Shown here: positions 43,336 to 52,930 of the stretch, piece after piece
Numbering within the stretch: the first letter of the stretch is position 1
How the letters are laid out: each line of letters opens with the position of its first letter
Source of the DNA: Candidatus Desulforudis audaxviator MP104C
GTDB lineage: Bacteria > Bacillota > Desulfotomaculia > Desulfotomaculales > Desulforudaceae
DNA length: 64,000 bases
Assembly (NCBI RefSeq): GCF_000018425.1
Contig: NC_010424.1
Span: forward strand, 930,001-994,000
Direction: 5' to 3'
Made by a program: the position numbers and the translations under genes
Notes under the pieces: generated by a model
What the model saw: only the letters and a program-made list of their open reading frames with translations
What the model was told of the DNA's origin: nothing
The model's database searches: none

Positions 43336-45978
43336 ATGAACAGCAGTGAAATCCGTAAGCGTTATCTGGAATTCTTCGCGGCCCGGGGGCACCGGGTTAT
43401 TCCGAGCGCGTCCCTGATTCCGGGTAACGACCCCACGCTCCTGTGGACGTCGGCCGGCATGGTGCCGTTCAAGCCGTATTTCACCGGCGTGGCCACTCCC
43501 GAGTTCCGGCGGGTGGTCACCTGTCAGAAGTGCCTGCGCACCCCCGACATCGAAATGGTGGGCAGAACGGCGCGCCACCACACCTTCTTCGAAATGCTCG
43601 GAAACTTCTCCTTCGGCGACTATTTCAAGGAGCGCGCCATCCCCTGGGCGTGGGAGTTCGTAACCCGGGACCTCGGGCTGGCACCGGAACACCTGTGGAT
43701 TTCCGTGTACCTGGATGACAACGAGGCCTTTGATCACTGGCGCGGTCTGGGCGTGCCCGCGGAACGGATCGTGCGCCTGGGCCGGGATACCAACTTCTGG
43801 GAGATAGGCGTCGGCCCCTGCGGCCCCTGTTCGGAAGTCTATTACGACCGCGGGCCGGCGTACGGTTGTGAGAGCGCTTCCTGCGGTCCGGGTTGTGACT
43901 GCGACCGGTGGCTGGAAATCTGGAACCTCGTGTTCATCCAGTATTTCCGTAATGAAGCGGGAGACTATTCCCCCCTGGAAAGCCCGGGAATTGACACCGG
44001 GATGGGACTGGAACGGGTGGCGTCCGTACTCCAGGGTGTAAATACCAACTTTGACACCGACCTTTTCCGCGGTCTGATTGACTACACGGCTGGGGTGCTC
44101 GGCGTGCGGTACGGCGATGACCCGGCCGGTGACGCGGCCCTGAAAGTCATCGCCGACCACGGCCGGGCCATCACCTTTGCGATCGCGGACGGGGTGCTGC
44201 CCTCCAACGAGGGCCGCGGCTACGTCATTCGCCGCCTGTTGCGCCGGGCCGTCCGGAAAGCCCTGCTTCTGGGCCGGGAAAAGCCGTTCCTGGAAGGGGT
44301 GGCGCTGGCGGTCATCGAACAGATGGCCGGTGCTTATCCGGAACTGGAGACGGCGCGGGACAGTGTGCGCAAAGTCGTTCGTTTTGAAGAAGAGCGGTTC
44401 CGCCAGACTCTGACTCAGGGGAACGAAATTATCGGCCGCCTGATCGCCGAGGCCCGGGCCGAGAAACGCTCCACTCTCGAGGGTGCCGCCGCCTTCCAGC
44501 TTTACGATACCTACGGTTTTCCCCTGGAACTGACGCGGGAGATCTGCGCCGAGCAGGGCCTCGCGGTGGACGAAGCCGGGTTTGAGGCGGCGTTGAAGGC
44601 CCAACAGCAGAAGGCGCGCTCAAGCCGCCGGGAAACAAGGTACGTGGAGGAGCGGGAGACCTTCTTCCGGAACCTGCGTGACGAGATCGGCCTGACCAGG
44701 TTTGTGGGGTACGAGCAGTTGGAGGCCGACGCCGGCGTACGGGCTCTAATTCGCGACGGGCAACGGGTGCCTGCGGCCGGTTCCGGGGAACAGGTCAGCC
44801 TGGTGGTGGACACCACCCCCTGTTACGCCGAGTCCGGTGGCCAGGTGGGTGATCACGGCCTGATCGAGGGGGAAAACGTCAGGGGCCGGATCACGGATAC
44901 CTTCGCCCCGGTGGAGGGGCTCCACGTACACGAGGTGGTGGTAGAGGCAGGCGTACTGGAAGAGGGGGCCCGCATCCGGATTCTCGTGGACGGCTCCAGG
45001 CGCCGGAAGATCTGCCGGAATCACACCGCCACGCACCTCCTGCACCGCACCCTGAAAGCAGTTCTCGGCACCCACGTGAACCAGGCCGGTTCCTTGGTGG
45101 CCCCGGAGCGCCTGCGGTTTGACTTCACCCACATTCAGCCTCTTTCAGAGGCGGAACTGGCTGAAGTGGAGAGCCGGATCAACGAGATCGTGCTTTCCAA
45201 CCTGCGTGTAGAGAGTTTTCAGACCTCCTTCGACCGGGCCCGGGAACTGGGGGCGGTCGCCCTCTTTGGAGAGAAATACGGGGACCTAGTCCGCGTGGTT
45301 CAAATCGACGGGGTGAGCATGGAACTGTGCGGCGGCACCCACGTGCTGTCCACAGCGGAGATCGGGCCGGTGAAGATCACTGCGGAAAGCAGTGTCGGGG
45401 CCGGGTTGAGACGGTTGGAAGCCGTTACCGGCATGGAAGCGCTCGCGTTTCTGAATTCCCGGAACGAGCAGTTGCACCGGATCGCCCAGGCGGTGCGCGT
45501 ACCGGTGTCCGAACTGGTGGTACACGTCGAGCGGCTGCTTGACCACCAGAAAAAACTCCAGCGCGAAAACGAACAACTGCAGGACCGCCTGCAGGTTTAT
45601 GAGGTCAAAGAACTCCTGGACCGGGCGAGTACGCACGAAGGCGTGAGAATCCTGGCGACCAGCGTACGGGCACGCGACATGGCCGAGTTGCGCAGCATGC
45701 TGGACCTTCTACGCGAGCGGTTGGGCTCGGCGGTGATTGTGCTCGGCTCGGCGGTGAACGGTAAGGTGAGCCTGGTTGCGTCCGTATCGCGGGATCTGGT
45801 GGCGCGTGGACTGCACGCCGGGGCGATAATAAAAGAGGCGGCGGCGGTGGCCGGAGGCGGCGGCGGTGGCCGACCCGAAATGGCCCAGGCCGGCGGAAAA
45901 AACCCCGAAAAGCTGACGGAAGCCTTGGAAAAGGCCCGCCAAGTGGTTCTGCGCCGGGTAGACGGCGGCTCCGCCTAG
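43336..45978 (+). CDS. alaS: Alanyl-tRNA synthetase
   Basis: This 880-residue class II synthetase charges tRNA-Ala and edits misacylated Ser or Gly. The catalytic core has [13 protein letters not shown] near residue 36. The editing domain has [12 protein letters not shown] near 565 and CGGTHV near 664. The C-terminal DHHA1 region ends [15 protein letters not shown] near 850. ATG 43336 has GAGGGGG upstream and a strong promoter. A longer open frame from 43174 includes the promoter and is not coding. It begins the alaS-ireB-ruvX-DUF1292 block conserved in Firmicutes. Confidence 0.97.
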   Translation: MNSSEIRKRYLEFFAARGHRVIPSASLIPGNDPTLLWTSAGMVPFKPYFTGVATPEFRRVVTCQKCLRTPDIEMVGRTARHHTFFEMLGNFSFGDYFKERAIPWAWEFVTRDLGLAPEHLWISVYLDDNEAFDHWRGLGVPAERIVRLGRDTNFWEIGVGPCGPCSEVYYDRGPAYGCESASCGPGCDCDRWLEIWNLVFIQYFRNEAGDYSPLESPGIDTGMGLERVASVLQGVNTNFDTDLFRGLIDYTAGVLGVRYGDDPAGDAALKVIADHGRAITFAIADGVLPSNEGRGYVIRRLLRRAVRKALLLGREKPFLEGVALAVIEQMAGAYPELETARDSVRKVVRFEEERFRQTLTQGNEIIGRLIAEARAEKRSTLEGAAAFQLYDTYGFPLELTREICAEQGLAVDEAGFEAALKAQQQKARSSRRETRYVEERETFFRNLRDEIGLTRFVGYEQLEADAGVRALIRDGQRVPAAGSGEQVSLVVDTTPCYAESGGQVGDHGLIEGENVRGRITDTFAPVEGLHVHEVVVEAGVLEEGARIRILVDGSRRRKICRNHTATHLLHRTLKAVLGTHVNQAGSLVAPERLRFDFTHIQPLSEAELAEVESRINEIVLSNLRVESFQTSFDRARELGAVALFGEKYGDLVRVVQIDGVSMELCGGTHVLSTAEIGPVKITAESSVGAGLRRLEAVTGMEALAFLNSRNEQLHRIAQAVRVPVSELVVHVERLLDHQKKLQRENEQLQDRLQVYEVKELLDRASTHEGVRILATSVRARDMAELRSMLDLLRERLGSAVIVLGSAVNGKVSLVASVSRDLVARGLHAGAIIKEAAAVAGGGGGGRPEMAQAGGKNPEKLTEALEKARQVVLRRVDGGSA

Positions 45979-46072
45979 TCGGGCACCCAGATTTTCACTG
46001 GATTTACAGAGGAAATACTTGCCGTGTGGAGAACATGTCCGAAGAGTGTCGTTTGAAGGGAGGGTTCAAAGG

Positions 46073-46351
46073 GTGACGCACCCCGAATTCCCGGATCAAA
46101 CTGTGCGGTTTGAGCGGAAGGCGGAAGAGGTCAGCGCAGCCTATGAAATCCTCTTGGCCGTTCACCAGGCTTTAAAAGACAAGGGCTACAACCCTATCAA
46201 CCAGATAGTCGGATACCTTTTATCCGGCGATCCCTCCTACATTACCAGCCACCGGAACGCCCGAAATCTGATCCGGCGTCTCGAGCGGGATGAGTTGTTG
46301 GAGGAGTTGGTCAAAAGCTACCTGGCGCACAAAAGCCCTACCGGGGAGTAG
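46073..46351 (+). CDS. ireB: IreB/UPF0297 family regulatory protein
   Basis: This 92-residue protein of the UPF0297 (YrzL/IreB) family includes [40 protein letters not shown], then [19 protein letters not shown]. In Enterococcus IreB is a substrate of the Ser/Thr kinase IreK and restrains cephalosporin resistance. Elsewhere the family sits between alaS and ruvX, as here. GTG 46073 has GGGAGG upstream. A ten-pair hairpin overlaps its stop codon, and an aldo/keto reductase gene interrupts the usual order before ruvX. Confidence 0.92.
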   Translation: MTHPEFPDQTVRFERKAEEVSAAYEILLAVHQALKDKGYNPINQIVGYLLSGDPSYITSHRNARNLIRRLERDELLEELVKSYLAHKSPTGE

Positions 46352-46357
46352 GGCTTT
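46332..46357 (+). terminator. Hairpin overlapping the ireB stop codon
   Basis: AAAGCCCTAC (46332-46341) pairs with GTAGGGCTTT (46348-46357) around CGGGGA. The T run is short, so it may attenuate rather than stop transcription into the reductase gene. Confidence 0.6.
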
Positions 46358-46383
46358 CACTTGTGCTGTCCGGACGGGGGACG

Positions 46384-47334
46384 ATGGAATATCGTCAACT
46401 GGGGCGCACCGGGCTTGAAGTTTCGCGGCTTTGCTTCGGCTCCCTCACGTTAAGCCCGTTGCAGGCCGGCCTCCCGGTCCGGGAGGCCGCCCGGGTGATG
46501 CGGCACGCTTTTGACTGTGGCGTTAACTTCATCGATACGGCCGAATTGTACCAGAACTATGACCAGATCCGCAGCGCGGTCCAGGGCCTCGGGGACAGCG
46601 TCCTGATCGCCACCAAGAGCTACGCCCATCGCCGGGACCAGATGGAGAAAAGCCTGATTCGGGCCCTACGGTCTCTGAAACGGGACTACATCGACGTCTT
46701 TCTGCTCCACGAACAAGAGTCGGTACATACCTTACGGGGACACCGCGCGGCACTGGAATACCTGGTGGAAGCTCGGGAGAAGGGTCTGGTGCGCGCGATC
46801 GGCATTTCCACCCACCACGTGGCCGGGGTGGAGGCCGCAACCGCGGACCCGGACATCCAGGTGATCCACCCGATCATCAACCGGCTCGGAATCGGGATAC
46901 GCGACGGGGACACCGGGGCGATGCTGCGGGCCATCCGGATCGCGGCGCAAAACGGCAAGGGTGTCTATGGCATGAAAGTCTTGGGCGGCGGGCATTTACT
47001 GGAGGACTCCGAGACCGCCCTGAGGTTCGCCATCGGCATCCGGGACCTGGCCTCCGTGGCGGTGGGCATGCAGACCACCCTCGAGGTTGAATACAACGTG
47101 CGCCTGTTTTCCGGCCAGGTGGTCCCGGACGGCTTGCGCCAGATTGTCAGGCGCCGGCCGCGCCGGTTGTTGGTGGAGCACTGGTGTCTTGCCTGCGGGG
47201 AATGTGTGCGGCGGTGCTCGGCCGGGGCACTATATATCAAGGATGACGGCCGGGCGGCGGCCAGGCAGGAACTGTGCAACCTCTGCGGGTACTGTGCCTC
47301 GGTTTGCCCGGAATTTGCCATAAAGGTGATTTAG
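46384..47334 (+). CDS. Aldo/keto reductase with C-terminal ferredoxin domain
   Basis: This 316-residue protein combines an aldo/keto reductase barrel (residues 1-255) with two C-terminal [4Fe-4S] motifs (CLACGECVRRCS near 269, CNLCGYCASVCP near 299). The barrel has YRQLGRTGLEVSRL at the start, active-site Asp and Tyr in FIDTAELYQNYD near 48, Lys in IATKSYAHR near 80 and His in VFLLHEQES near 110. AKR-ferredoxin proteins are common in anaerobes; their substrates are unknown, and the clusters suggest ferredoxin-linked chemistry. ATG 46384 follows GGGGG. ruvX starts two bases after its stop. Confidence 0.87.
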   Translation: MEYRQLGRTGLEVSRLCFGSLTLSPLQAGLPVREAARVMRHAFDCGVNFIDTAELYQNYDQIRSAVQGLGDSVLIATKSYAHRRDQMEKSLIRALRSLKRDYIDVFLLHEQESVHTLRGHRAALEYLVEAREKGLVRAIGISTHHVAGVEAATADPDIQVIHPIINRLGIGIRDGDTGAMLRAIRIAAQNGKGVYGMKVLGGGHLLEDSETALRFAIGIRDLASVAVGMQTTLEVEYNVRLFSGQVVPDGLRQIVRRRPRRLLVEHWCLACGECVRRCSAGALYIKDDGRAAARQELCNLCGYCASVCPEFAIKVI

Positions 47335-47336
47335 CC

Positions 47337-47762
47337 ATGCGCCTGATGGGACTCGATATCGGCGACCGGAGGATCGGGGTGGCCTTAACTGATGAAAACG
47401 GGGTTGCGGCCTACCCCCTGGAGGTGTTGGAGCGGACCTCGCCGGAAAAGGATCTGCGCCGGATCACCGAGATCATTGACCAGTACGGGGTCGAGCGGGT
47501 GGTGGCCGGACTGCCGAAAACACTCTCGGGGCAAATCGGACCCCAGGGCGATAAGGTGTTGTCTTTTTTGGATAAGCTCCGGGTGCGTTCGACGGTGCCC
47601 GTGATCACCTGGGACGAACGGTTAACAACCGCGGAGGTGGAAAAACTACTGGTTAGTGCCGATCTGGGCCGCCGCCGGCGCCGCAAGGTGGTGGACAAAC
47701 TCGCGGCGACGCTGATCCTGAATTCCTATCTCAATTCCCGGAAATCAGGCCGTAACACTTGA
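47337..47762 (+). CDS. ruvX: RuvX/YqgF putative pre-16S rRNA nuclease
   Basis: This 141-residue RNase H-like protein has GLDIGDRRIGVALTD near the start with the first catalytic Asp, VVAGLPKTLSG near 58, and ITWDERLTTAEVE near 95. YqgF proteins process the 5' end of 16S rRNA in E. coli and have also been proposed as Holliday junction resolvases. ATG 47337 has AAAGGTGA upstream. A promoter for the next gene overlaps its 3' end. Confidence 0.92.
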   Translation: MRLMGLDIGDRRIGVALTDENGVAAYPLEVLERTSPEKDLRRITEIIDQYGVERVVAGLPKTLSGQIGPQGDKVLSFLDKLRVRSTVPVITWDERLTTAEVEKLLVSADLGRRRRRKVVDKLAATLILNSYLNSRKSGRNT

Positions 47763-47787
47763 CGTTCATGGCTACGGCCAATAGAAT
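47759..47787 (+). promoter_or_regulatory. Promoter for the DUF1292 gene
   Basis: TTGACG at 47759, a 17-base spacer and TAGAAT at 47782. The -35 box overlaps the ruvX stop codon. Confidence 0.65.
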
Positions 47788-47818
47788 ACTCATAATTTGG
47801 TGAAGGAGTGAACAGAAG

Positions 47819-48082
47819 TTGACCATGACATCGGAAGAGGTCATTACCCTGATTGACGAAGAGGGTGTGGAACATGATTTTACTGTCCTGGACATCCTGG
47901 AAGTGGACGGTACGGAGTACGCCATCCTGATCCCCGTAGACGACGAGGAACAAGAAGACGAAGTGGTTATCTTCAAGTTCACGGAGGATGACGAAGGAAA
48001 CGAGATCCTGGTCGAGATTGAGGACGACGAGTGGGAGAAAGTTGCCGACGCCTGGCAGGAGAAAGTTGGTAGAGAACACTAG
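47819..48082 (+). CDS. DUF1292 (YrzB-like) protein
   Basis: This 87-residue, very acidic protein has VITLIDEEGVEHDFTVLDIL, YAILIPVDDEEQEDEVVIFK, then DDEWEKVADAW, typical of DUF1292. The function is unknown; the family is found next to ruvX across Firmicutes. TTG 47819 is ten bases from AAGGAG; ATG 47825 would remove two residues. A VanW-type gene follows 12 bases later, so the two may share a transcript. Confidence 0.88.
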   Translation: MTMTSEEVITLIDEEGVEHDFTVLDILEVDGTEYAILIPVDDEEQEDEVVIFKFTEDDEGNEILVEIEDDEWEKVADAWQEKVGREH

Positions 48083-48094
48083 GGGGAAAGGTCC

Positions 48095-49570
48095 GTGACC
48101 GGGCGTCGCTTACTGCTGTTGGTTCTTTCGGGTCTGGCCGCACTCCTGTTGACCGTCACGGGAACATTCTGGGGCATTGTCACCGTGGAGGGCCGGTCGC
48201 AAACTGTGTTCCCGGGGGTGTCGGTTTACGGTCTTGACTTGGGCGGCCTTGACCAGGCGGGATGCCTGGAGGCGGTCGGCTCACTCGAACAGAGCCTCAG
48301 GTGCACACCGCTTACCCTGGTCTACGGGAGTAGGTCGTGGCGGGTGGAGCTGGGGGACCTCGGGCTGGTCGTTGACGGAGACAAGATCACAAGCGAAGCG
48401 CTCAAAGCCGGACGCTCCGGTTTTTTTGTGTCCCAGTGGCTGGAGCGTGGTGAAATCAGTCGGAACGGGTTTAAGCTCGACCTCTGCGCCGATTTTGAAG
48501 AACCCCGGTTCCGCACGGTGATCGACGAGATCACCACCGAAATCACTCGCGCGCCGGTGGACGCCAGGTACCATATCGGTAACGACGACACCGTGCACAT
48601 CATCCCGCACCAGGACGGCTACCAGGTGGATCACGGCCGGTTGAAACAGCGTATCCTGCAGCAGCTGGAGACCGGACGCCTCGCCCCGGTTTCCATTCCT
48701 GTGGTTCACGTTGTGCCGGAGTATACCACCAGCGATGTGGAAGCCATGAACCTGACCGGTCTCCTGGCCGAGTTCGGCACCAACTACGATCCCGCGGTGG
48801 TGAACCGGTCTTACAATATCAGCGTGGCGGCGGGTGCCCTTAATAATCTGTTGATCCCCCCCGGGGAGATCGTGTCCTTCAACCGTATTGTTGGTCCCCG
48901 CAGCAGTGAGGCGGGGTATCGGACCGCACCGGTGATCATCGAGAACCAGTTCCAGGAGGGCATCGGCGGAGGGGTCTGCCAGGTGTCATCCACCCTGTAC
49001 AACGCCGTCGTCCTGGCCAACCTCGAAGTCTTGGAACGTAAGAACCACTCCCTGCCGGTGACTTACGTCCCGATCGGCAGGGATGCCACCGTGGTATTCG
49101 GGGCGATCGACCTCAGATTCCGGAATAATACCGGAGGGTACATTTACCTCAAGACTTCGGCGGCCAACGGCCGGGTTTCCGTAAAGATCTTCGGCGACCA
49201 CCGGTATCATCCCCGGGTGGAAATCAAGAGCTGGATCACCGAAACACTGGAACCCCGGACCGTGTACGAGGATGACGAAAACCTGGAAAAGGGCAAGCAA
49301 GTCGTCAAGCAGGCGGGCTTGCGCGGGTATCGGGCCCAGGCCGAGCGTTGGGTGTGGCAGAACGGCGCGGCTGAAAAGGAACCGCTCCCGGCGAGCTTCT
49401 ACCACCCGGTGCCCGAAATCATTGCGGTGGGCACCAGGGAGCCGGTTCCGGCCTTGATTGTGCCCCCGGAAAGCGGGGTGCCGATCTGGATCCCCGACCC
49501 CGGTAACCCGTTGTCTCCACCCGGATCAATACCCCCGCGAGAGGAAAATCGTGTTCTGCAGCCGGAATGA
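48095..49570 (+). CDS. VanW/peptidoglycan-binding protein with G5-like domain
   Basis: This 491-residue envelope protein has one N-terminal membrane anchor (residues 5-28), a YoaR-type putative peptidoglycan-binding region (about 35-215), and a VanW domain (about 235-370). The VanW part contains GIGGGVCQVSSTLYNAVVLA near 288. A G5-like domain follows (about 375-450, ending IIAVGT), then a Pro-rich tail. VanW proteins occur with cell wall genes and in vancomycin-resistance clusters; their chemistry is unknown. GTG 48095 has AGGGGGAAAGG upstream. mltG and a penicillin-binding protein follow, a wall-remodelling neighbourhood. Confidence 0.87.
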   Translation: MTGRRLLLLVLSGLAALLLTVTGTFWGIVTVEGRSQTVFPGVSVYGLDLGGLDQAGCLEAVGSLEQSLRCTPLTLVYGSRSWRVELGDLGLVVDGDKITSEALKAGRSGFFVSQWLERGEISRNGFKLDLCADFEEPRFRTVIDEITTEITRAPVDARYHIGNDDTVHIIPHQDGYQVDHGRLKQRILQQLETGRLAPVSIPVVHVVPEYTTSDVEAMNLTGLLAEFGTNYDPAVVNRSYNISVAAGALNNLLIPPGEIVSFNRIVGPRSSEAGYRTAPVIIENQFQEGIGGGVCQVSSTLYNAVVLANLEVLERKNHSLPVTYVPIGRDATVVFGAIDLRFRNNTGGYIYLKTSAANGRVSVKIFGDHRYHPRVEIKSWITETLEPRTVYEDDENLEKGKQVVKQAGLRGYRAQAERWVWQNGAAEKEPLPASFYHPVPEIIAVGTREPVPALIVPPESGVPIWIPDPGNPLSPPGSIPPREENRVLQPE

Positions 49571-49708
49571 CTCCGGTAAATGCTTCTGTTGGGCGACAGT
49601 GAGGCGCTGCGGCGAACCTAGCCCGGCGAAGGGACGGGGGCCGGTATTTCTTTTTGCTGCCCGGGCTGCTATAATTTTGACCAACAAGCAACCCGAGAGG
49701 TACTTGCC

Positions 49709-50746
49709 TTGACCTTCCGGCAGACAGTCATCGACCGTTCCCTGTACATTCTTTTGGGGCTCCTGGGATCGGCCGCTTTTCTGATCGGCGCCGCCTGGAT
49801 CACCGCCAACGCGATGCTGGCGCCGGTTTGCGACCGGGAAACGGATCCGGTGCTGGTGGAGATCCCGGCCAGGGCAAGCACCGGGCAGATCGGCGCCATC
49901 TTGGCCGACAAGGGCCTAATCCGGAACGCCACCGCTTTCCGGTTGTATGCCCGGTTTCGGCGACTGGATGCCGTCCTGAAAGCGGGAGAGTACGAGCTTT
50001 CCCCGTCTCTGTCCACCCCGGAGATCATTGAGATTCTGGCCCAGGGCCGGGCCAGGCTCGTGGCGTTCACCATCCCCGAGGGGCTGACCTTGAAGCAGAC
50101 CGCCGTTTTGCTGGCAGACCGCGGGTTCGTGGACGCCGATGTCTTTACGCGGCTCCTGGACGAGAAGGCGGCGTCTCATCCGCTGTTGTCCGGCCTGCCG
50201 GAGGAGCAACGCTCGCTGGAAGGCTACCTTTTCCCGGACACCTATATGATTTCCATCGGGACCAGCGAAGAACAGATCATCCGGCTTCTGCTCGCCCGTT
50301 TCGAAGAGGAAACTGCCCGCCTGGATCTGGAGCGCCGGGCCGCGGCACACGGTCTTAATCTGCACGAAGCGGTGACCCTTGCCTCCCTGATCGAGCGTGA
50401 GGCACGCGTGGCTGAAGAGCGCCGGGTGATTTCCGGGGTGCTCCACAACCGGCTCAAGCGGAATATGCTCCTGCAGGTTGACGCCACCATCATCTACGCG
50501 CTGGGCGACTTCGACCGCCAGGTGGTGCTGTACCGCGACCTGGAGGTTGACTCCCCCTACAACACCTACCGGTATTCCGGCCTCCCCCCGGGTCCCATCG
50601 CCAGCCCGGGCCGGGACTCCCTGATTGCCGCGGTGGACCCCGACCAACACGACTACCTCTACTACGTCGCCAAACCCGACGGCACCCACGCCTTTTCCCG
50701 CACCCTGGCCGAGCACAACGCCAACAAGCGGCGGTACCTGCCCTAG
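49709..50746 (+). CDS. mltG: Endolytic murein transglycosylase MltG
   Basis: This 345-residue YceG-family enzyme cuts nascent glycan strands and so sets their length. It has a membrane anchor at residues 13-36, a LysM-like region (TGQIGAILADKGLIRNATAF) near 58, YLFPDTYMIS near 175 and the catalytic Glu in TLASLIEREARVAEERRV near 230, plus LLQVDATIIYALG. It ends SRTLAEHNANKRRYLP. TTG 49709 follows CGAGAGG. A TATAAT at 49670 lies upstream but lacks a clear -35. The AGGAGYCAG repeat begins four bases after its stop. Confidence 0.92.
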   Translation: MTFRQTVIDRSLYILLGLLGSAAFLIGAAWITANAMLAPVCDRETDPVLVEIPARASTGQIGAILADKGLIRNATAFRLYARFRRLDAVLKAGEYELSPSLSTPEIIEILAQGRARLVAFTIPEGLTLKQTAVLLADRGFVDADVFTRLLDEKAASHPLLSGLPEEQRSLEGYLFPDTYMISIGTSEEQIIRLLLARFEEETARLDLERRAAAHGLNLHEAVTLASLIEREARVAEERRVISGVLHNRLKRNMLLQVDATIIYALGDFDRQVVLYRDLEVDSPYNTYRYSGLPPGPIASPGRDSLIAAVDPDQHDYLYYVAKPDGTHAFSRTLAEHNANKRRYLP

Positions 50747-50750
50747 AACA

Positions 50751-50782
50751 GAATTCAGGAGCCAGAAGCCAGAAGTCAGAAT
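50751..50782 (+). repeat. AGGAGYCAG repeat, copy after mltG
   Basis: It starts GAATTCAGGAGCCAGAAGCC and continues with AGAAGTCAGAAT: a run of 10-base units, CAGAAGYCAG-like. It matches the reverse strand of the repeat in the acsE 3' end (7401-7457). Confidence 0.75.
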
Positions 50783-51072
50783 AAGAAACCAAAAACCAGG
50801 ATTTAATGACAGCCAAAGCCTTATCGATACCTGGTTTCTTTCCCCATCACCCAATGTTCGGCTGGACCACATATTCTCTCCATATTGTACGCTGTTTACG
50901 GCATAGGGTCTAAATCCTTTTACTACATTACGCCCTAACGGGTGGGTCTTCCCGCATAAAACCCGGGTTTGCAGGCAAAGCTATTCCAAGCTAGCTAGTT
51001 CCCGAAGGACATCGGCGGCGCGACTCCGGCCGACCGCGTCCGGGAATGGGTTTGGAAGGGGATTGAAGGCCG
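50783..51072. other. Unexplained intergenic region before the penicillin-binding protein
   Basis: There is no gene. AAGAAACC...CCAGG (50784-50800) can pair with CCTGGTTTCTT near 50830. Further on are AACCCGGGTT, AAGCTAGCTAG and a GC-rich CCGGCCG segment that could fold, so a structured leader is possible. I could not match it to a known riboswitch or T-box. Confidence 0.4.
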
Positions 51073-52734
51073 TTGGAGCAATTGCGCCGGAGACGTGTGC
51101 GCTGGGTTTTCGTGGGCTTGGTGGCCGCCCTAGCTCTGTTGGCTGGGAAGCTCGGGGAAGTCCAGATCACTCAGCACGCCGCTTTCAGGGTGGCCAAACT
51201 CAGCCAGACCGCGGTGCAGGTTTCTCTGGAGTCCGTGCCCCGCGGCGCGATCCTGGACCGGAATCTTTTTGACTTGACGGGCCGGCACGCCGCGGCCCGG
51301 ATCGTGGTGATCCCGCAGCTCCTTCCGGAACGGGAAGGGTTGGCGGCGGAGCTGGCGGCGATTCTGGGCGTTGATGCCGGTGAGATCCGGGCACACCTGG
51401 ATTCCCCCGGCATCCTGCCGTATCCGCTGTCCCGGGTCCAGAAGGAGACTGTTCTGGCCCGGGGTTGGCCGGGAGTCGGAGTGCTGCCGGTGGCCTTCAG
51501 GTACGGGGAACGCCCGGTGGCGGCCCACGTTCTGGGGCACCTGGGCCCGCATTCGCCCGCGGCCTCCGGAGCGGCGGCCGAACCCGGCCGGCTGGCCGGC
51601 AAGTCGGGAATCGAATTGTTTTATGAACCCGAACTCGCCGGCCGGCAGCCGGTGGCGGTGGTGCGCAGCTTTTTTGACGCCCGCGGTCTCCCGTTGCCGG
51701 GCCTGGGGCTGGTCGTCGAGACCCACAAGGGGGATGACGGGCGTCAGGACGTACGATTGACCCTGGATCTTGCCGTGCAGGAGATCGTAGAGGAGGTCAT
51801 GGACCGGAAAATCGAGACGGGGGCAGTAGTGGTCCTGGATATCGCCACCGGAGATATTCTGGCCCTGGCCTCACGGCCCGACTACCACCCGGCCCGGGTG
51901 GGCGAGTATCTGAGTTCCGGAGTGGCAGACGTGTTCAACAACCAGGCCCTGGCCCTGTACCAGCCGGGCTCCATATTTAAAATTGTGGTGGCGGCCGCGG
52001 CACTGGAGGAGGGAATTGTGGCGCCCGACACGACGTTTGCCTGTGCCGGGCACGAGGACAGGCTGGTACGGTGCTGGCTGGCTGAGGGCCACGGTGCGGT
52101 CGGTTTTGCTGAGGCCTTCGCCGTTTCCTGCAATCCCGCTTTTGCCCGCCTGGCGCTGCAGTTGGGCAGCGACAAGGTCGTGGAGTACGCCCGCCGTTTC
52201 AAACTGGACCAGCAGGCGGTGATCGGGTTTCCTTTTCCACCCGACCGGCGTCAGGATCTCGACCTCATCAGTCGGCCTTACAACCTGGTGAACGCGGGAA
52301 TCGGCCAGGGACCGGTTTTGGTGAACCCCCTGCAAATCACCGCCCTGGTGGCGGCGGTGGGGCGGGATGGGGTTTACATTCCCCCGCGGCTGGTGATTGA
52401 AATCCGACGGGAAAACCGGGTGGTTCGGACATTGGAGCCGGGAGCGCCGGAGCGGATAATGACGGCCGGTACGGCACGGGCCATGAACACGCTGCTCAAA
52501 TCGGTGATCGCGGGGGAACTCGGGGAAGCCGCCCGGGTACCCGGATGGGGAAGCGCCGGGAAGACCGGAACGGCACAAACCGCGAACGGGAACAACAACG
52601 CCTGGTTTTCCGGCTACGTGCCAGCGGAAAAGCCGCGCTACGCGATTACGGTGTTCGTGCGCGGGGGCGGCAACGGTGGTCAGAGTGCCGCTCCGGTGTT
52701 CCGGGAGGTCGCGGAGCAAATCCTCGCCCACTAA
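51073..52734 (+). CDS. Class B penicillin-binding protein (transpeptidase)
   Basis: This 553-residue wall transpeptidase has a membrane anchor at residues 12-28, a PBP dimerisation domain (about 50-200) and a transpeptidase domain. The catalytic Ser-x-x-Lys is in YQPGSIFKIV near 297, Ser-x-Asn in AVSCNPAF near 352, and Lys-Thr-Gly in GSAGKTGTAQT near 496. It is shorter than FtsI or SpoVD and has no PASTA domain, so it resembles PbpA-type or elongation enzymes. TTG 51073 is preceded by GGAAGGGG. Clustering with VanW and MltG genes suggests a shared role in wall synthesis or sporulation. Confidence 0.88.
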   Translation: MEQLRRRRVRWVFVGLVAALALLAGKLGEVQITQHAAFRVAKLSQTAVQVSLESVPRGAILDRNLFDLTGRHAAARIVVIPQLLPEREGLAAELAAILGVDAGEIRAHLDSPGILPYPLSRVQKETVLARGWPGVGVLPVAFRYGERPVAAHVLGHLGPHSPAASGAAAEPGRLAGKSGIELFYEPELAGRQPVAVVRSFFDARGLPLPGLGLVVETHKGDDGRQDVRLTLDLAVQEIVEEVMDRKIETGAVVVLDIATGDILALASRPDYHPARVGEYLSSGVADVFNNQALALYQPGSIFKIVVAAAALEEGIVAPDTTFACAGHEDRLVRCWLAEGHGAVGFAEAFAVSCNPAFARLALQLGSDKVVEYARRFKLDQQAVIGFPFPPDRRQDLDLISRPYNLVNAGIGQGPVLVNPLQITALVAAVGRDGVYIPPRLVIEIRRENRVVRTLEPGAPERIMTAGTARAMNTLLKSVIAGELGEAARVPGWGSAGKTGTAQTANGNNNAWFSGYVPAEKPRYAITVFVRGGGNGGQSAAPVFREVAEQILAH

Positions 52735-52840
52735 TCCTATGCTACCGCAAATTAACTTTGGATACCGGTTTGCTTCCGGGTACCATGCTAATAAAATGGC
52801 TAATGACGGTGTTTTGCCCAAAAATGATGAATGATAAATA

Positions 52841-52870
52841 TTGCCTGGAAATGGCGTTTATAATTATAAT
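52841..52870 (+). promoter_or_regulatory. Promoter before the FmdB-like gene
   Basis: TTGCCT at 52841, an 18-base spacer and TATAAT at 52865. A second TATAAT abuts it at 52859. Confidence 0.65.
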
Positions 52871-52930
52871 ACAATAGTAAGGCAGTCATATAAACGTGTG
52901 CCTTGCACTGAGGGGGAGGTGTGTTGTTTC

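Noticed and set aside
50880-50990. Possible cyclic-di-GMP (GEMM) riboswitch, from strings like ATAGGGTCTAAA and GGCAAAGCTA
   Set aside because: The conserved strings occur in the wrong order and the flanking helices do not form, so I do not call it.
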